From: Pyrinomonadaceae bacterium
Lineage (GTDB): Bacteria > Acidobacteriota > Blastocatellia > Pyrinomonadales > Pyrinomonadaceae
DNA: 64,000 bases
Assembly (NCBI GenBank): GCA_019694345.1
Contig: JAIBCA010000088.1
Span: 17,241-81,240 of the forward strand
Direction: 5' to 3'
Positions 7,851 through 17,961 of the stretch are shown in pieces. The notes beneath the pieces are model-generated. The model did not search any database and had not been told where the DNA came from. It saw only the letters and a program-made list of their open reading frames with translations. Every line of letters starts with the position of its first letter. Within the stretch, counting starts at the first letter, position 1. The position numbers were made by a program, and so were the translations under genes.

Positions 7851-9248
7851 CTAGAGGATGTACTGACGGAGATTCGGGTCCAATGACAGATCGCTCAATT
7901 TGTCATTCACATAATTGGCATCGATGACCTGTCTTTTTTGTTCAAGTTCGCCGCCCAAAAAGCTTATCTCTTCCAGAAGTTTTTCAACCAATGTGTGGAG
8001 CCTCCGCGCTCCGATATTCTCGGTATTCTTATTGATCTCCTCAGTGAGCTCAGCCAGACGGTCAATCGCATCGCCGGTAAACTCAAGATCGATACCTTCG
8101 GTGCTCAAAAGGGCCTGATATTGTTTGATCAGCGAGTTTTTAGGCTGGACCAGGATCCGCTTCAGATCATCGATCGTGAGCGACTCGAGTTCGACGCGGA
8201 TAGGGAAACGGCCCTGGAGTTCAGGAATGAGGTCCGACGGCTTGGCAACATGGAATGCACCAGCGGCAATGAACAGGATGTGTTCCGTGCTGACCATTCC
8301 GTACTTTGTATTGACGTTGGTCCCCTCGACTATCGGCAAGAGGTCTCGCTGAACGCCCTCACGTGAGACGGCCGGGCCGCCGCCGGCTTCGCGGCCGGCT
8401 ATCTTGTCGATCTCGTCGAGGAATATTATTCCGGATTGCTGAGCTCGATCCAGTGCTGCCCGGGCCACCTGCTCCATATCGACGAGGCTTTCTTGCTCGT
8501 CACGCAGCATGTATTCGCGTGCCTCTGCAAGTTTCATCTTTCGCTGGACCGTCTTTGCAGGGAACATATTCCCGAGCATGTCGCGGAGGTTGACGCCCAT
8601 TTCCTCCATACCCTGGCCGCCGATGAAGTCGATCGTTGCATTTGAGCGATCTGTGGTGTCGAACTCGATCAGACGGTCATCGAGGCTGCCGTTTCGGAGC
8701 TGTTCACGAAGCTTTTCGCGGGTCCGCATAAGCGGCGGTTCAGCGGGTTCGCTCTCAGTGTCGGGTTCGATGCCGTAATGCGTCTCAACCGGCGGCAAGA
8801 GAATGTCGAGGATCCGTTCTTCGACATTTTGAGCCGCTCGAACGGCGACGTCCTCGACGGCGGCCTGTTTCGCCATATCGACGGCAACGTCGGCAAGTTC
8901 GCGGACCATACTCTCAACATCGCGGCCCATATAGCCGACCTCGGTGAATTTCGAGGCTTCGATCTTGATGAAAGGCGAATTCGCGATGCGAGCCAAACGG
9001 CGGGCTATCTCGGTCTTGCCGACGCCGGTCGAACCGATCATTAGTATATTTTTGGGCAAAACGTCGGCGGCCATGTCGGCCGGCAGTTTTTGGCGGCGGA
9101 TCCGGTTGCGCAGAGCAACGGCCACGGCCCGCTTTGCGGACGTCTGTCCGACAACGTACTTGTCGAGCTCGGCGACGATCTGCTTCGGCGTGAGATCGTC
9201 CAATTTTGGTGCGGCGGCCGCGGTCTCGCCGCCTAGGTAAATTGCCAT
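7851..9248 (-). CDS. hslU: ATP-dependent protease ATPase subunit HslU
   Basis: AAA+ unfoldase of 465 residues that feeds substrates to HslV. Visible are the N-terminal PKQIVAELDKYVVGQ, Walker A GSTGVGKTEIARRLA near residue 72, the variable I-domain at roughly 110-245, Walker B GIIFLDEIDKI, and the C-terminal tail LRQYIL, the short segment HslU inserts into HslV to activate it. The start codon abuts the hslV stop codon (TAA then ATG), which is tight coupling. Confidence 0.98.
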   Translation of the reverse strand: MAIYLGGETAAAAPKLDDLTPKQIVAELDKYVVGQTSAKRAVAVALRNRIRRQKLPADMAADVLPKNILMIGSTGVGKTEIARRLARIANSPFIKIEASKFTEVGYMGRDVESMVRELADVAVDMAKQAAVEDVAVRAAQNVEERILDILLPPVETHYGIEPDTESEPAEPPLMRTREKLREQLRNGSLDDRLIEFDTTDRSNATIDFIGGQGMEEMGVNLRDMLGNMFPAKTVQRKMKLAEAREYMLRDEQESLVDMEQVARAALDRAQQSGIIFLDEIDKIAGREAGGGPAVSREGVQRDLLPIVEGTNVNTKYGMVSTEHILFIAAGAFHVAKPSDLIPELQGRFPIRVELESLTIDDLKRILVQPKNSLIKQYQALLSTEGIDLEFTGDAIDRLAELTEEINKNTENIGARRLHTLVEKLLEEISFLGGELEQKRQVIDANYVNDKLSDLSLDPNLRQYIL

Positions 9249-9797
9249 TTAGATTTCTTCAACCGTTATCTCAGAATTGGTATAAATACAGATCTCGCCG
9301 GCGATCCGCAGGCTTTCTTCGGCGATCTCGCGGGCTGACAGCGGAGTATGCCTGATCAGGGCTCGAGCGGCCGCGAGGGCGTACATACTGCCGGAACCGA
9401 CCGCGAGCAGTCCGTCGTCGGACGAAATGACATCGCCTTTCCCCGAGATCAGGAAAGCGTCAGCCGCATCGGCGACTATTAATAGAGCCTCAAGATTGCG
9501 AAGGTATTTATCGGTACGCCAATCCTTGCTGAGTTCGATAGCGGCACGCTCAAGCTGCCCTTGAAATTGCTCAAGCTTGGTCTCGAAACGGGCAAGCAGC
9601 GAAAACGCGTCGGCGGTTGAACCCGCAAATCCCGTCAGGATCTTGCCGTTAAGTAGGCGACGGACTTTTCTGGCATTGCCCTTGATAACGGTCTCGCCGA
9701 GCGTGACCTGGCCATCGCCGGCCATTGCGACACGTCCGTCGCGGCGTACAAGCAGGACGGTTGTGGAACGAATACGCGATTGGTCTGGATTATTCAT
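9249..9797 (-). CDS. hslV: ATP-dependent protease peptidase subunit HslV
   Basis: Proteasome-like threonine peptidase of about 182 residues. The ATG at 9797 is chosen over a TTG at 9800 because GAGG lies five bases upstream. The family's N-terminal TT segment is at residues 12-13 ([14 protein letters not shown]), so an 11-residue propeptide must be removed to expose the catalytic Thr, unlike the E. coli enzyme where only Met is removed. The GDGQVTLG and [10 protein letters not shown] motifs are intact. It is the first gene of the minus-strand run and diverges from the hydrolase gene at 9877. Confidence 0.97.
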   Translation of the reverse strand: MNNPDQSRIRSTTVLLVRRDGRVAMAGDGQVTLGETVIKGNARKVRRLLNGKILTGFAGSTADAFSLLARFETKLEQFQGQLERAAIELSKDWRTDKYLRNLEALLIVADAADAFLISGKGDVISSDDGLLAVGSGSMYALAAARALIRHTPLSAREIAEESLRIAGEICIYTNSEITVEEI

Positions 9798-9876
9798 CAA
9801 ACCTCAATGATAAGTGTTTAATTTCAAATGCTCAAATTGACATCATTGGTGTATTTGATTGAACATTGAAGAGTTT

Positions 9877-10635
9877 ATGAGTGGTCGTCCAAAGATCGGC
9901 ATTACGATGCGGCTCGAGATCGAAACCAGGCGTTTCTATCTCGGGCGAGACTATTCCGAGGCGATCGTGTCGGCGGGCGGCGATGCGGTGCACATCGGCC
10001 TTATTCCGGACAAAGAATACATTGAATCGACCCTGAATGGCCTGGACGGTATATTGCTGCCTGGGAGCGACACGGACGTCGATCCGCACTTCTACGGCGA
10101 AGAACCGCACCGAAACCTAAAAAGAGTTGTGCCGGAAAAGGACGAAACCGACCGAATGGTGATAAATGCAGCTGAGAAACTACATTTACCCATCCTTGCT
10201 ATCTGTTACGGAATGCAGGCACTTAATGTTGCACGCGGCGGCAGCTTGGTACAGGACATCGATTCGCAGATCGTCGATCCGGTGAAGCACGAACAGGGTA
10301 TTCCGCTGGCTCGCGGTTCGCACACGATAACTTACTCGCCGAACTGGCTCTTATCGGATGCCGCCGATGACATCTCCAGGAGTTCGGCGGTCCGCGTGAA
10401 CTCGCACCACCATCAGGCGGTCGGGCGGGTCGGAGGGTCGCTAGAGGCGGTGGCGTTCGCGGCGGACGGCGTGATCGAGAGCATCCAGGATACAAGGGGC
10501 GGTCGAATGGTGCTGGGGGTGCAATGGCATCCGGAGTTGTCCTGGGCGGACGACCGACTGTCTCGAACGATCTTTGAGCGTTTTGTAGCAAATTGTGCCG
10601 AAACGAGGGGCCAGCGTGCATCGGGCCCGGCATGA
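9877..10635 (+). CDS. Gamma-glutamyl-gamma-aminobutyrate hydrolase-like class I amidotransferase (peptidase C26)
   Basis: A 252-residue class I glutamine-amidotransferase fold. The catalytic Cys is in LAICYGMQALNV near residue 110, and the His and Glu are in VQWHPELSW. The segment ILLPGSDTDVDPHFYGEEP is typical of PuuD-type hydrolases that cut gamma-glutamyl bonds, for example in putrescine degradation. No other polyamine gene is nearby, so the substrate is open. The start is the ATG at 9877 (MSGRPKIGIT); a TTG at 9859 has no better ribosome site. Confidence 0.88.
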   Translation: MSGRPKIGITMRLEIETRRFYLGRDYSEAIVSAGGDAVHIGLIPDKEYIESTLNGLDGILLPGSDTDVDPHFYGEEPHRNLKRVVPEKDETDRMVINAAEKLHLPILAICYGMQALNVARGGSLVQDIDSQIVDPVKHEQGIPLARGSHTITYSPNWLLSDAADDISRSSAVRVNSHHHQAVGRVGGSLEAVAFAADGVIESIQDTRGGRMVLGVQWHPELSWADDRLSRTIFERFVANCAETRGQRASGPA

Positions 10636-10756
10636 TGCGGCATCACTTTAACAAGTCCCGTAAGCATTGTTTATTCTGGATGTTACAGGCGGAACTTAAG
10701 GTTACATATTAATACGTTGGCTGGCGAAAGGCCGAAAGCGGCGTTTTTAGAAATTG

Positions 10757-11137
10757 ATGGACAATCCAATAGTGATCGGAATTTTATCCTGGTTCATCCC
10801 CGGCGGCGGGCACTTGATCCAAAAGCGTTTGAAACGGGGCATTATCATTGCCGCGGTGATATGGACTCTCTTTATCATCGCCGTGCTGAGCGGCGGGTCG
10901 CATTATCCCGGATTCGAATTCAAGGACGGGGCGCTTTTGTACCTGCTTAACTCGTTTGCGAGGCTCGGAAACGGCCTGGGTGCCGTGATCAGCTGGATCG
11001 TCGCTTCGCGTCCGGCCCCCAATGTTGCGGCGCTTGCAACGTTCGAATACGGCGGAAGATTTCTCGAGGTGGCCGGACTTCTCAATTTTCTTGCAGTACT
11101 TGACGCGGTGGACATTTCGTTGGGGAGGAAAAAATGA
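10757..11137 (+). CDS. Small membrane protein of unknown function
   Basis: A 126-residue protein with three to four hydrophobic segments (residues 5-20, 30-48, 75-90 and around 105-120). It starts NPIVIGILSWFIPGGGHLIQKR, the Pro-Gly-Gly-Gly turn and basic stretch of a family of small bacterial membrane proteins (I believe DUF6677, from memory). No catalytic residues are seen. Its stop codon overlaps the start of the next small membrane protein (ATGA), so the two are probably translated together. Confidence 0.75.
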   Translation: MDNPIVIGILSWFIPGGGHLIQKRLKRGIIIAAVIWTLFIIAVLSGGSHYPGFEFKDGALLYLLNSFARLGNGLGAVISWIVASRPAPNVAALATFEYGGRFLEVAGLLNFLAVLDAVDISLGRKK

Positions 11138-11304
11138 TCCATTTTCTGTATCTTGTCGCATTTGCATTCCTTGTTTCGGTCGCTTTTGGCGTCTTTTCTG
11201 ACGGTACGAACCGAGATCGCGTCATTTATGCCGGCAAGACGTTCCTCCAATTTGTCGTAGTAAGTCTTGTCTTAGCCTGGATATTGTATTTTATCCCTTG
11301 GTGA
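11134..11304 (+). CDS. 56-residue membrane protein
   Basis: A short gene whose ATG overlaps the previous stop codon (ATGA) and has GGGGAGGA about eight bases upstream. The product begins MIHFLYLVAFAFLVSVAFG, a clear transmembrane helix, then a charged turn DGTNRDR, then a second helix ending FVVVSLVLAWILYFIPW. The two-helix hairpin, strong ribosome site and tight spacing to both neighbours (recO starts five bases later) support a real gene. No function can be assigned. Confidence 0.75.
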   Translation: MIHFLYLVAFAFLVSVAFGVFSDGTNRDRVIYAGKTFLQFVVVSLVLAWILYFIPW

Positions 11305-11308
11305 TCAG

Positions 11309-12067
11309 ATGGCTTTGATCGAAACCGAAAGCCTGGTCCTGAAATGCTATAGCCTTGCCGAAGCCGACAAGATCGTAGTGCTCTTTACGCAGGATCACGG
11401 GATCGTGCGAGCCGTTGCGAAAGGAGCAAAGCGGCTGAAAAGCAAGTTCGGGAGCGGGCTTGAGCCATTTTCGGTGGTTCGCATCACGTACTTTGAAAAA
11501 GAGGTCGTCGAACTGGTGTCAGTGCAGAAGATCGAGCTACTGCGGTCGTATTTTGCGGCTGCCAGTGACCCCGAGTTCCTGAACAAGTTCTCATATCTTG
11601 CCGATCTGCTGGCCGCCCTTTTACCGCCACATGATCCGAACGAGACCATTTACCGGATGGTCAAGGCATGTCTCAATACGGCCGAGGCAGATGGTTCGGG
11701 CCTGACAGCCATCGGAGTGTACTTTGAATTGTGGCTGCTTCGGTTGAACGGTTTGCTGCCTGATTGGAGCCGCTGCAGCGATTGCCGGCGTGAATTTCGA
11801 GAGTCCGACGTCGCAGATGTTACCGCTAATTTCCATCTGCTATGTTCGAACTGCCGGAGGGCGGCGTCCGGCCGCCCGATTGACGAACGCCATCGGGCGA
11901 TATACGCGGCGGTCCTGCGGTTGTCGCCGGACCAGTTCGCCGGAATTCATGGAAATGACCGCTCGCATCTGATCGAGCTGTCAAATGTTTTGAAACGGAT
12001 AATCTCGCAGGCGATAGGTCGCGAGATCGCAGGCGAGCGGTCATTCTCAACCTTTAACGCACGGTAA
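11309..12067 (+). CDS. recO: DNA repair protein RecO
   Basis: A 252-residue RecO. The N-terminal OB-fold begins ALIETESLVLKCYSLAEADK and continues through the family GIVRAVAKGAKR segment. The C-terminal helical half carries a four-Cys zinc site, CSDC at about 151-154 and CSNC near 181-184. RecO loads RecA with RecF and RecR and anneals single strands. Start and stop are tightly packed between the small membrane gene and lptFG (stop TAA directly before ATG), indicating one operon. Confidence 0.95.
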   Translation: MALIETESLVLKCYSLAEADKIVVLFTQDHGIVRAVAKGAKRLKSKFGSGLEPFSVVRITYFEKEVVELVSVQKIELLRSYFAAASDPEFLNKFSYLADLLAALLPPHDPNETIYRMVKACLNTAEADGSGLTAIGVYFELWLLRLNGLLPDWSRCSDCRREFRESDVADVTANFHLLCSNCRRAASGRPIDERHRAIYAAVLRLSPDQFAGIHGNDRSHLIELSNVLKRIISQAIGREIAGERSFSTFNAR

Positions 12068-14614
12068 ATGAAGCAAATAGGGCGACTTATCTCAAGATAC
12101 CTGGTACAGGCCATATTGCCTTACTTCGTATTTTCGTGGCTTGTCCTAAGCGTCATTTTGTTTGTCCAACAGGCAGGCCGGTTCTCGGATATCTTTTTCA
12201 ATGCTAACATCCCGGTCAATCTGATCTGGCAATTGACCGTGGCCCTGGTTCCGAACGTGATCGCCTTTACATGTCCGATGGCGATGCTCGTCGGCACCAT
12301 CATCGGCCTGTCTAAAATGCAGGGTGACAGCGAATTGACTGCGATCAGGGCAGCCGGCGTCGGAAATCTGCAGGTGGTCGTTCCGATCGTAATACTCGGG
12401 ATCGCTCTCTCGATCTTTGCCTTTGTCGTCAATATTCGAGGTGTGCCGATGGCCGCCGCACTGGTCCGTAGCGTTGCGTTGCAAACGTCGATCAGAAAGC
12501 TCGAGTCACCGATCGAGCCGGGTGTTTTCAACTCAGAAGTTGCCGGCTATACGATCTACGTCAAAGATGGCGACCTCGAAGCGGGAACATGGAAGAGCCT
12601 TTTTATTTTCCAAAAGCAGCCCGGTTCGGGTGATATGCGTCTGATAACGTCACGCGAGGGCCGTATCGACGTTTCCGGGCAATTGTCGGAACTCGTCTTG
12701 CAGAATGCGACGGTAACGACCATCCCGGGTGATACGCTGGCCGGAAAATTTGCTTCGGAGAATATCGGCGAGGTCAGACTGGCCATTCGCACCAAGAGAA
12801 GCGAGTTGATCGAGCGACTGAGCGGGTCGAACAGTACGCCGGAAGAACTAGGGTTGGCCGAACTCTCAGAATACGCAAAAGGCAAAGAAGGGAAGGACCG
12901 GATCGAAGCCGAACTTCTGTGGCAGCGGAGGATCATTCTTTCGATCTCGCCCCTGATATTTTGTTTGCTCGGAACTGCGATGGTGCTTCGATTCAATAGG
13001 AGCGGCCGAGGTTTTGGGGTATTTCTCTCGATCCTCGGACTTTTGGGTTTCTACTTGTTGGCATTTTCCGGGGAGCAATTGGCACGGACCGGGAGGATCT
13101 CGGTTTTGGCCGCCGGTTTGATGCCGGTCGTAGGAAGCGGGATCGCTATTGCCTGGCTGAGCCTGTCGCGACGGTTAAACTACCTCAGCGGTTGGGGAGA
13201 GCGGATCGCCGGCGTCTGGCACTCGGTATTCAGGCCGAAAGAAAAGCTCCAGTCGCGAAATCTGTTTGTTGATATAACCACCGGCTTGGGGGATTTTGAC
13301 CTATTGGTCAACCTCGTACGCTATTTTGTGCTTACCGTCATATTCCTTTTGATCATTTCAACCGTTTTTACGGCTTTTGAACTGTGGCGGTTCGCCGGTG
13401 TAATCGATGGCGGGGTTTGGCTGCTGACAAAATACCTTTTCTATCTGGCGCCGTTTTTGTACCTGTACTTTGCACCGTCAGCCGCGATGGTTGCCACGCT
13501 CGCGACCTATGTGATCAAGTCGAGGCAAAACGAGATCGTTACCTGGATCTCCGCCGGCAAAAGCGCGTATCGGCTGCTTGCTCCGTGTTTTGTGCTAATG
13601 ATCCTTTTGGGCGGGATCAACTGGGTGATCCAGGAGAAGGTCGCTCCGATTTCTAACCAGGTACAGGACTCGTTCCGAAATCAGATCAGAAAAGGGCCGC
13701 TGCAGCAGGGTGCGGGTGGAAGGTACTGGGTTGCCAGCGGCAGCCGTATCTACTCGTTCGAGGTGCCTCCCGGGCCGGCCGGTCGAGTTGCAGTCAATGA
13801 TCGCTCGAAACATAATTCTGCGTCCGATAACGAAATAGCGTTTGATGTAGGGGAGCGAGCACGGGGAAATGGACGTCATAATCATGGCGGTCACCGAGAT
13901 CGGGCCGCGTCTGATAACGCAAAAGTGTCGTTTGGTGCAGTCCTTGCGGTCGGTGGACGGCTAGCGGCATTCGCCGCTCCGGGGACCTCGGCGCTCGCAC
14001 TGTTTTACAGTGCGTCTGATAACGAGAAAGCTGCCCCGCAATGCTCGAAGGGGTGCGCGTCCGACTTGGTGGTTTATGAATTTTCCGGCGACCAAACGAA
14101 ATTGCAAACTGTGTACCACGCCGAAAAGGGCGAGTACACGCAGGGAAGTGTCCGGCTCTTGGGCAGGGTCGATCGCTTAGACGTCGGCGATGGCCGGATC
14201 TCTAAGCAAGAGACGGGTACGCTTGACCTTGCGGATGAGCAAAATCCATTCAATGAGATAATCGCCAAACCGAGTCACATGACATCGGCCGAGATCTCAG
14301 AACGTATCAAGACGAGCGAATCTGATGTTGAATCGCGAAGCTTTTCGGTAGCGCTGCAAAAACGCTATTCTTCGCTGCTTTTGCCATTCGTGATCGCTCT
14401 CTTCACAGCTCCATTTTCGCTTTCGCTTAGCCGAAAGGGAAAGGTTATCACGGTTGGCTATGCTGTCGGGCTTTGGCTACTTTATACAGGAACCACAAGC
14501 ATTTTTGAACAGATGGGAATGAACGGCGTGCTGAGCCCCGCGATCGCCATTTGGAGCCCGATCGTGATGTTTTCGATGCTTGGTGTATATCTGGTCGCAA
14601 GGGTCCGGACGTAG
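12068..14614 (+). CDS. Fused LptF-LptG lipopolysaccharide export permease
   Basis: An 848-residue protein containing two complete YjgP/YjgQ permease units. The first (about 1-370) has RLISRYLVQAILPYFVFSWL and six membrane helices around a periplasmic beta-jellyroll; the second begins near 405 (GDFDLLVNLVRYFVL). LptF and LptG are normally separate ~360-residue subunits of the LptB2FG transporter that extracts lipopolysaccharide from the inner membrane, so this is a fused pair in one chain. The periplasmic part of the second unit carries an insertion of roughly 95 residues (about 570-664) with repeated ASDN motifs, described separately. A terminator follows. Confidence 0.92.
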   Translation: MKQIGRLISRYLVQAILPYFVFSWLVLSVILFVQQAGRFSDIFFNANIPVNLIWQLTVALVPNVIAFTCPMAMLVGTIIGLSKMQGDSELTAIRAAGVGNLQVVVPIVILGIALSIFAFVVNIRGVPMAAALVRSVALQTSIRKLESPIEPGVFNSEVAGYTIYVKDGDLEAGTWKSLFIFQKQPGSGDMRLITSREGRIDVSGQLSELVLQNATVTTIPGDTLAGKFASENIGEVRLAIRTKRSELIERLSGSNSTPEELGLAELSEYAKGKEGKDRIEAELLWQRRIILSISPLIFCLLGTAMVLRFNRSGRGFGVFLSILGLLGFYLLAFSGEQLARTGRISVLAAGLMPVVGSGIAIAWLSLSRRLNYLSGWGERIAGVWHSVFRPKEKLQSRNLFVDITTGLGDFDLLVNLVRYFVLTVIFLLIISTVFTAFELWRFAGVIDGGVWLLTKYLFYLAPFLYLYFAPSAAMVATLATYVIKSRQNEIVTWISAGKSAYRLLAPCFVLMILLGGINWVIQEKVAPISNQVQDSFRNQIRKGPLQQGAGGRYWVASGSRIYSFEVPPGPAGRVAVNDRSKHNSASDNEIAFDVGERARGNGRHNHGGHRDRAASDNAKVSFGAVLAVGGRLAAFAAPGTSALALFYSASDNEKAAPQCSKGCASDLVVYEFSGDQTKLQTVYHAEKGEYTQGSVRLLGRVDRLDVGDGRISKQETGTLDLADEQNPFNEIIAKPSHMTSAEISERIKTSESDVESRSFSVALQKRYSSLLLPFVIALFTAPFSLSLSRKGKVITVGYAVGLWLLYTGTTSIFEQMGMNGVLSPAIAIWSPIVMFSMLGVYLVARVRT
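13819..14062 (+). repeat. Repeat-bearing, hairpin-rich in-frame insertion inside lptFG
   Basis: GCGTCYGATAACG occurs at 13820, 13907 and 14012, and a degenerate GCGTCCGAC at 14057. Distances are 87, 105 and 45 bases, all multiples of three, so each copy reads ASDN(E/A) or ASDL in the permease. The first two copies share further bases downstream (AAA, then GTTTGRTGYAG). Between copies lie small perfect hairpins, AGCGGC-attc-GCCGCT and GCACTG-tttta-CAGTGC (13997-14013). A related GCGTCTGATAATA lies at 17417 in the metK leader. Confidence 0.6.
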
Positions 14615-14636
14615 AAGAATACGGAGTTAAAAAAGA

Positions 14637-14664
14637 AAAGAGCCTGGCATTGACCAGGCTCTTT
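14637..14664. terminator. Bidirectional terminator between lptFG and ahcY
   Basis: AAAGAGCCTGG (14637-14647) pairs perfectly with CCAGGCTCTTT (14654-14664) around CATTGA. There is an A-rich run on the left and a T-rich run on the right, so it can serve both convergent genes. Confidence 0.9.
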
Positions 14665-14689
14665 CGCTTACCAAAAAAGAGATAGGGAA

Positions 14690-17129
<2,440 letters not shown>

Positions 17130-17469
17130 TTGTTTACGTAACTCCTTTTATCGGGTTGTATTAATTGGAATCTGCTTTAGATAACAAAACAATAAGTGTA
17201 TCGCCTAAGGCTGCCGCTGTCAAAGTAACAGCGGTGCGTGACGTCGACGATGTCAATACAACAATGAAGTATCGCATAAAGGTCGAACGCGGATCCCGGG
17301 CAATTAGTCATAGCTGCATGAAAAGTTGCATGAAGCGGTCGGTCATGAGCCGATCGGGGGGAACTCGGCCAAAGGCTTACCCAGGCGGGATCTGAACGAC
17401 GGCAATAATATCCGTTGCGTCTGATAATAGAGATTATGTAATACACCCGGCGGGCGGCCCGACGATCCG
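17130..17469 (-). promoter_or_regulatory. Long non-coding leader upstream of metK-ahcY
   Basis: There are 340 bases between metK and the next gene with no convincing coding frame. Read on the minus strand, the region has a GCCGA/TCGGC stem near 17349-17370, a repeated TTCATGCA pair (17313-17335), a seven-codon frame MQLFMQL (17331 to 17308), and a hairpin at 17214-17234 followed by a T-rich stretch. I looked for the conserved cores of SAM-I, SAM-II and SAH riboswitches and did not see them. Confidence 0.4.
17214..17234 (-). terminator. Possible attenuator hairpin in the metK leader
   Basis: CCGCTGT (17214-17220) and ACAGCGG (17228-17234) pair perfectly around seven bases. On the minus strand it is followed, after about 20 bases, by TTATTGTTTTGTTATC. 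The distance to the T-rich run is long for a classical terminator, so it may be an attenuator or simply a structural element. Confidence 0.35.
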
Positions 17470-17961
17470 TTAGCCGATCAATTCAGGCCAATCCTCACCG
17501 GGCGTCTGCTCGTCGTCATCGATATTGTCATTTTGCGGGCTCGAAGCGGCGGAGAGGTCAAGTACCCGCTGCTCGACAAATATCGGGCAATCCAGTCGCA
17601 GAGCCAGAGCGATCGCGTCGGATGGACGTGCATCAAGAAAGACCGCGTCACCCTTTTTGTCCAAAAGCTCGATACGGGCGTAGAAAGTATTTTCGGAAAG
17701 ATCCGTCACCACGACGCTTGACGCAAGGAGCCCGCATTCGATTATCACATTCCGCAAGAGGTCATGTGTCATCGGGCGTTGCGGCACGATCTTTTCGATC
17801 TCGAGAGCGATCGCGTTGGCCTCGAAGGCTCCAACCCAGATCGGAAGCACGGCCTCGCTCTCGACGCCCTTAAGCACGACGATCGGTGTGTTTGTGTTGG
17901 GATCCATTATCAGGGCCCCGATCTTGACCTCGACCATTTTTGGGTCGGACTGCATATTCAT
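17470..17961 (-). CDS. Bifunctional nuclease family (DUF151) protein
   Basis: A 163-residue protein with the BFN domain at about 8-135: VVLKGVESEAVLPIWVGAFE, the central ALEIE, and the conserved LDARPSDAIALALRL. Characterised members have DNase and RNase activity, but most are untested. The tail after 135 is acidic and probably disordered. Its ATG overlaps the miaB stop (ATGA), which ties it to that tRNA-modification gene. Confidence 0.9.
   Translation of the reverse strand: MNMQSDPKMVEVKIGALIMDPNTNTPIVVLKGVESEAVLPIWVGAFEANAIALEIEKIVPQRPMTHDLLRNVIIECGLLASSVVVTDLSENTFYARIELLDKKGDAVFLDARPSDAIALALRLDCPIFVEQRVLDLSAASSPQNDNIDDDEQTPGEDWPELIG

Noticed and set aside
12637..12649. Additional copy of GCGTCTGATAACG earlier in lptFG
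   Set aside because: Here it is read in a different frame as part of MRLITS, a plausible native permease segment, with no surrounding repeat similarity; probably coincidence.
17177..17446. Open frame of 89 codons in the metK leader
   Set aside because: Unusual composition, no ribosome site, and it spans the hairpins; more likely non-coding.
17130..17469. Known SAM or SAH riboswitch
   Set aside because: I searched by eye for the conserved cores of SAM-I, SAM-II and SAH types on both strands and found none; a covariance-model search would be decisive.
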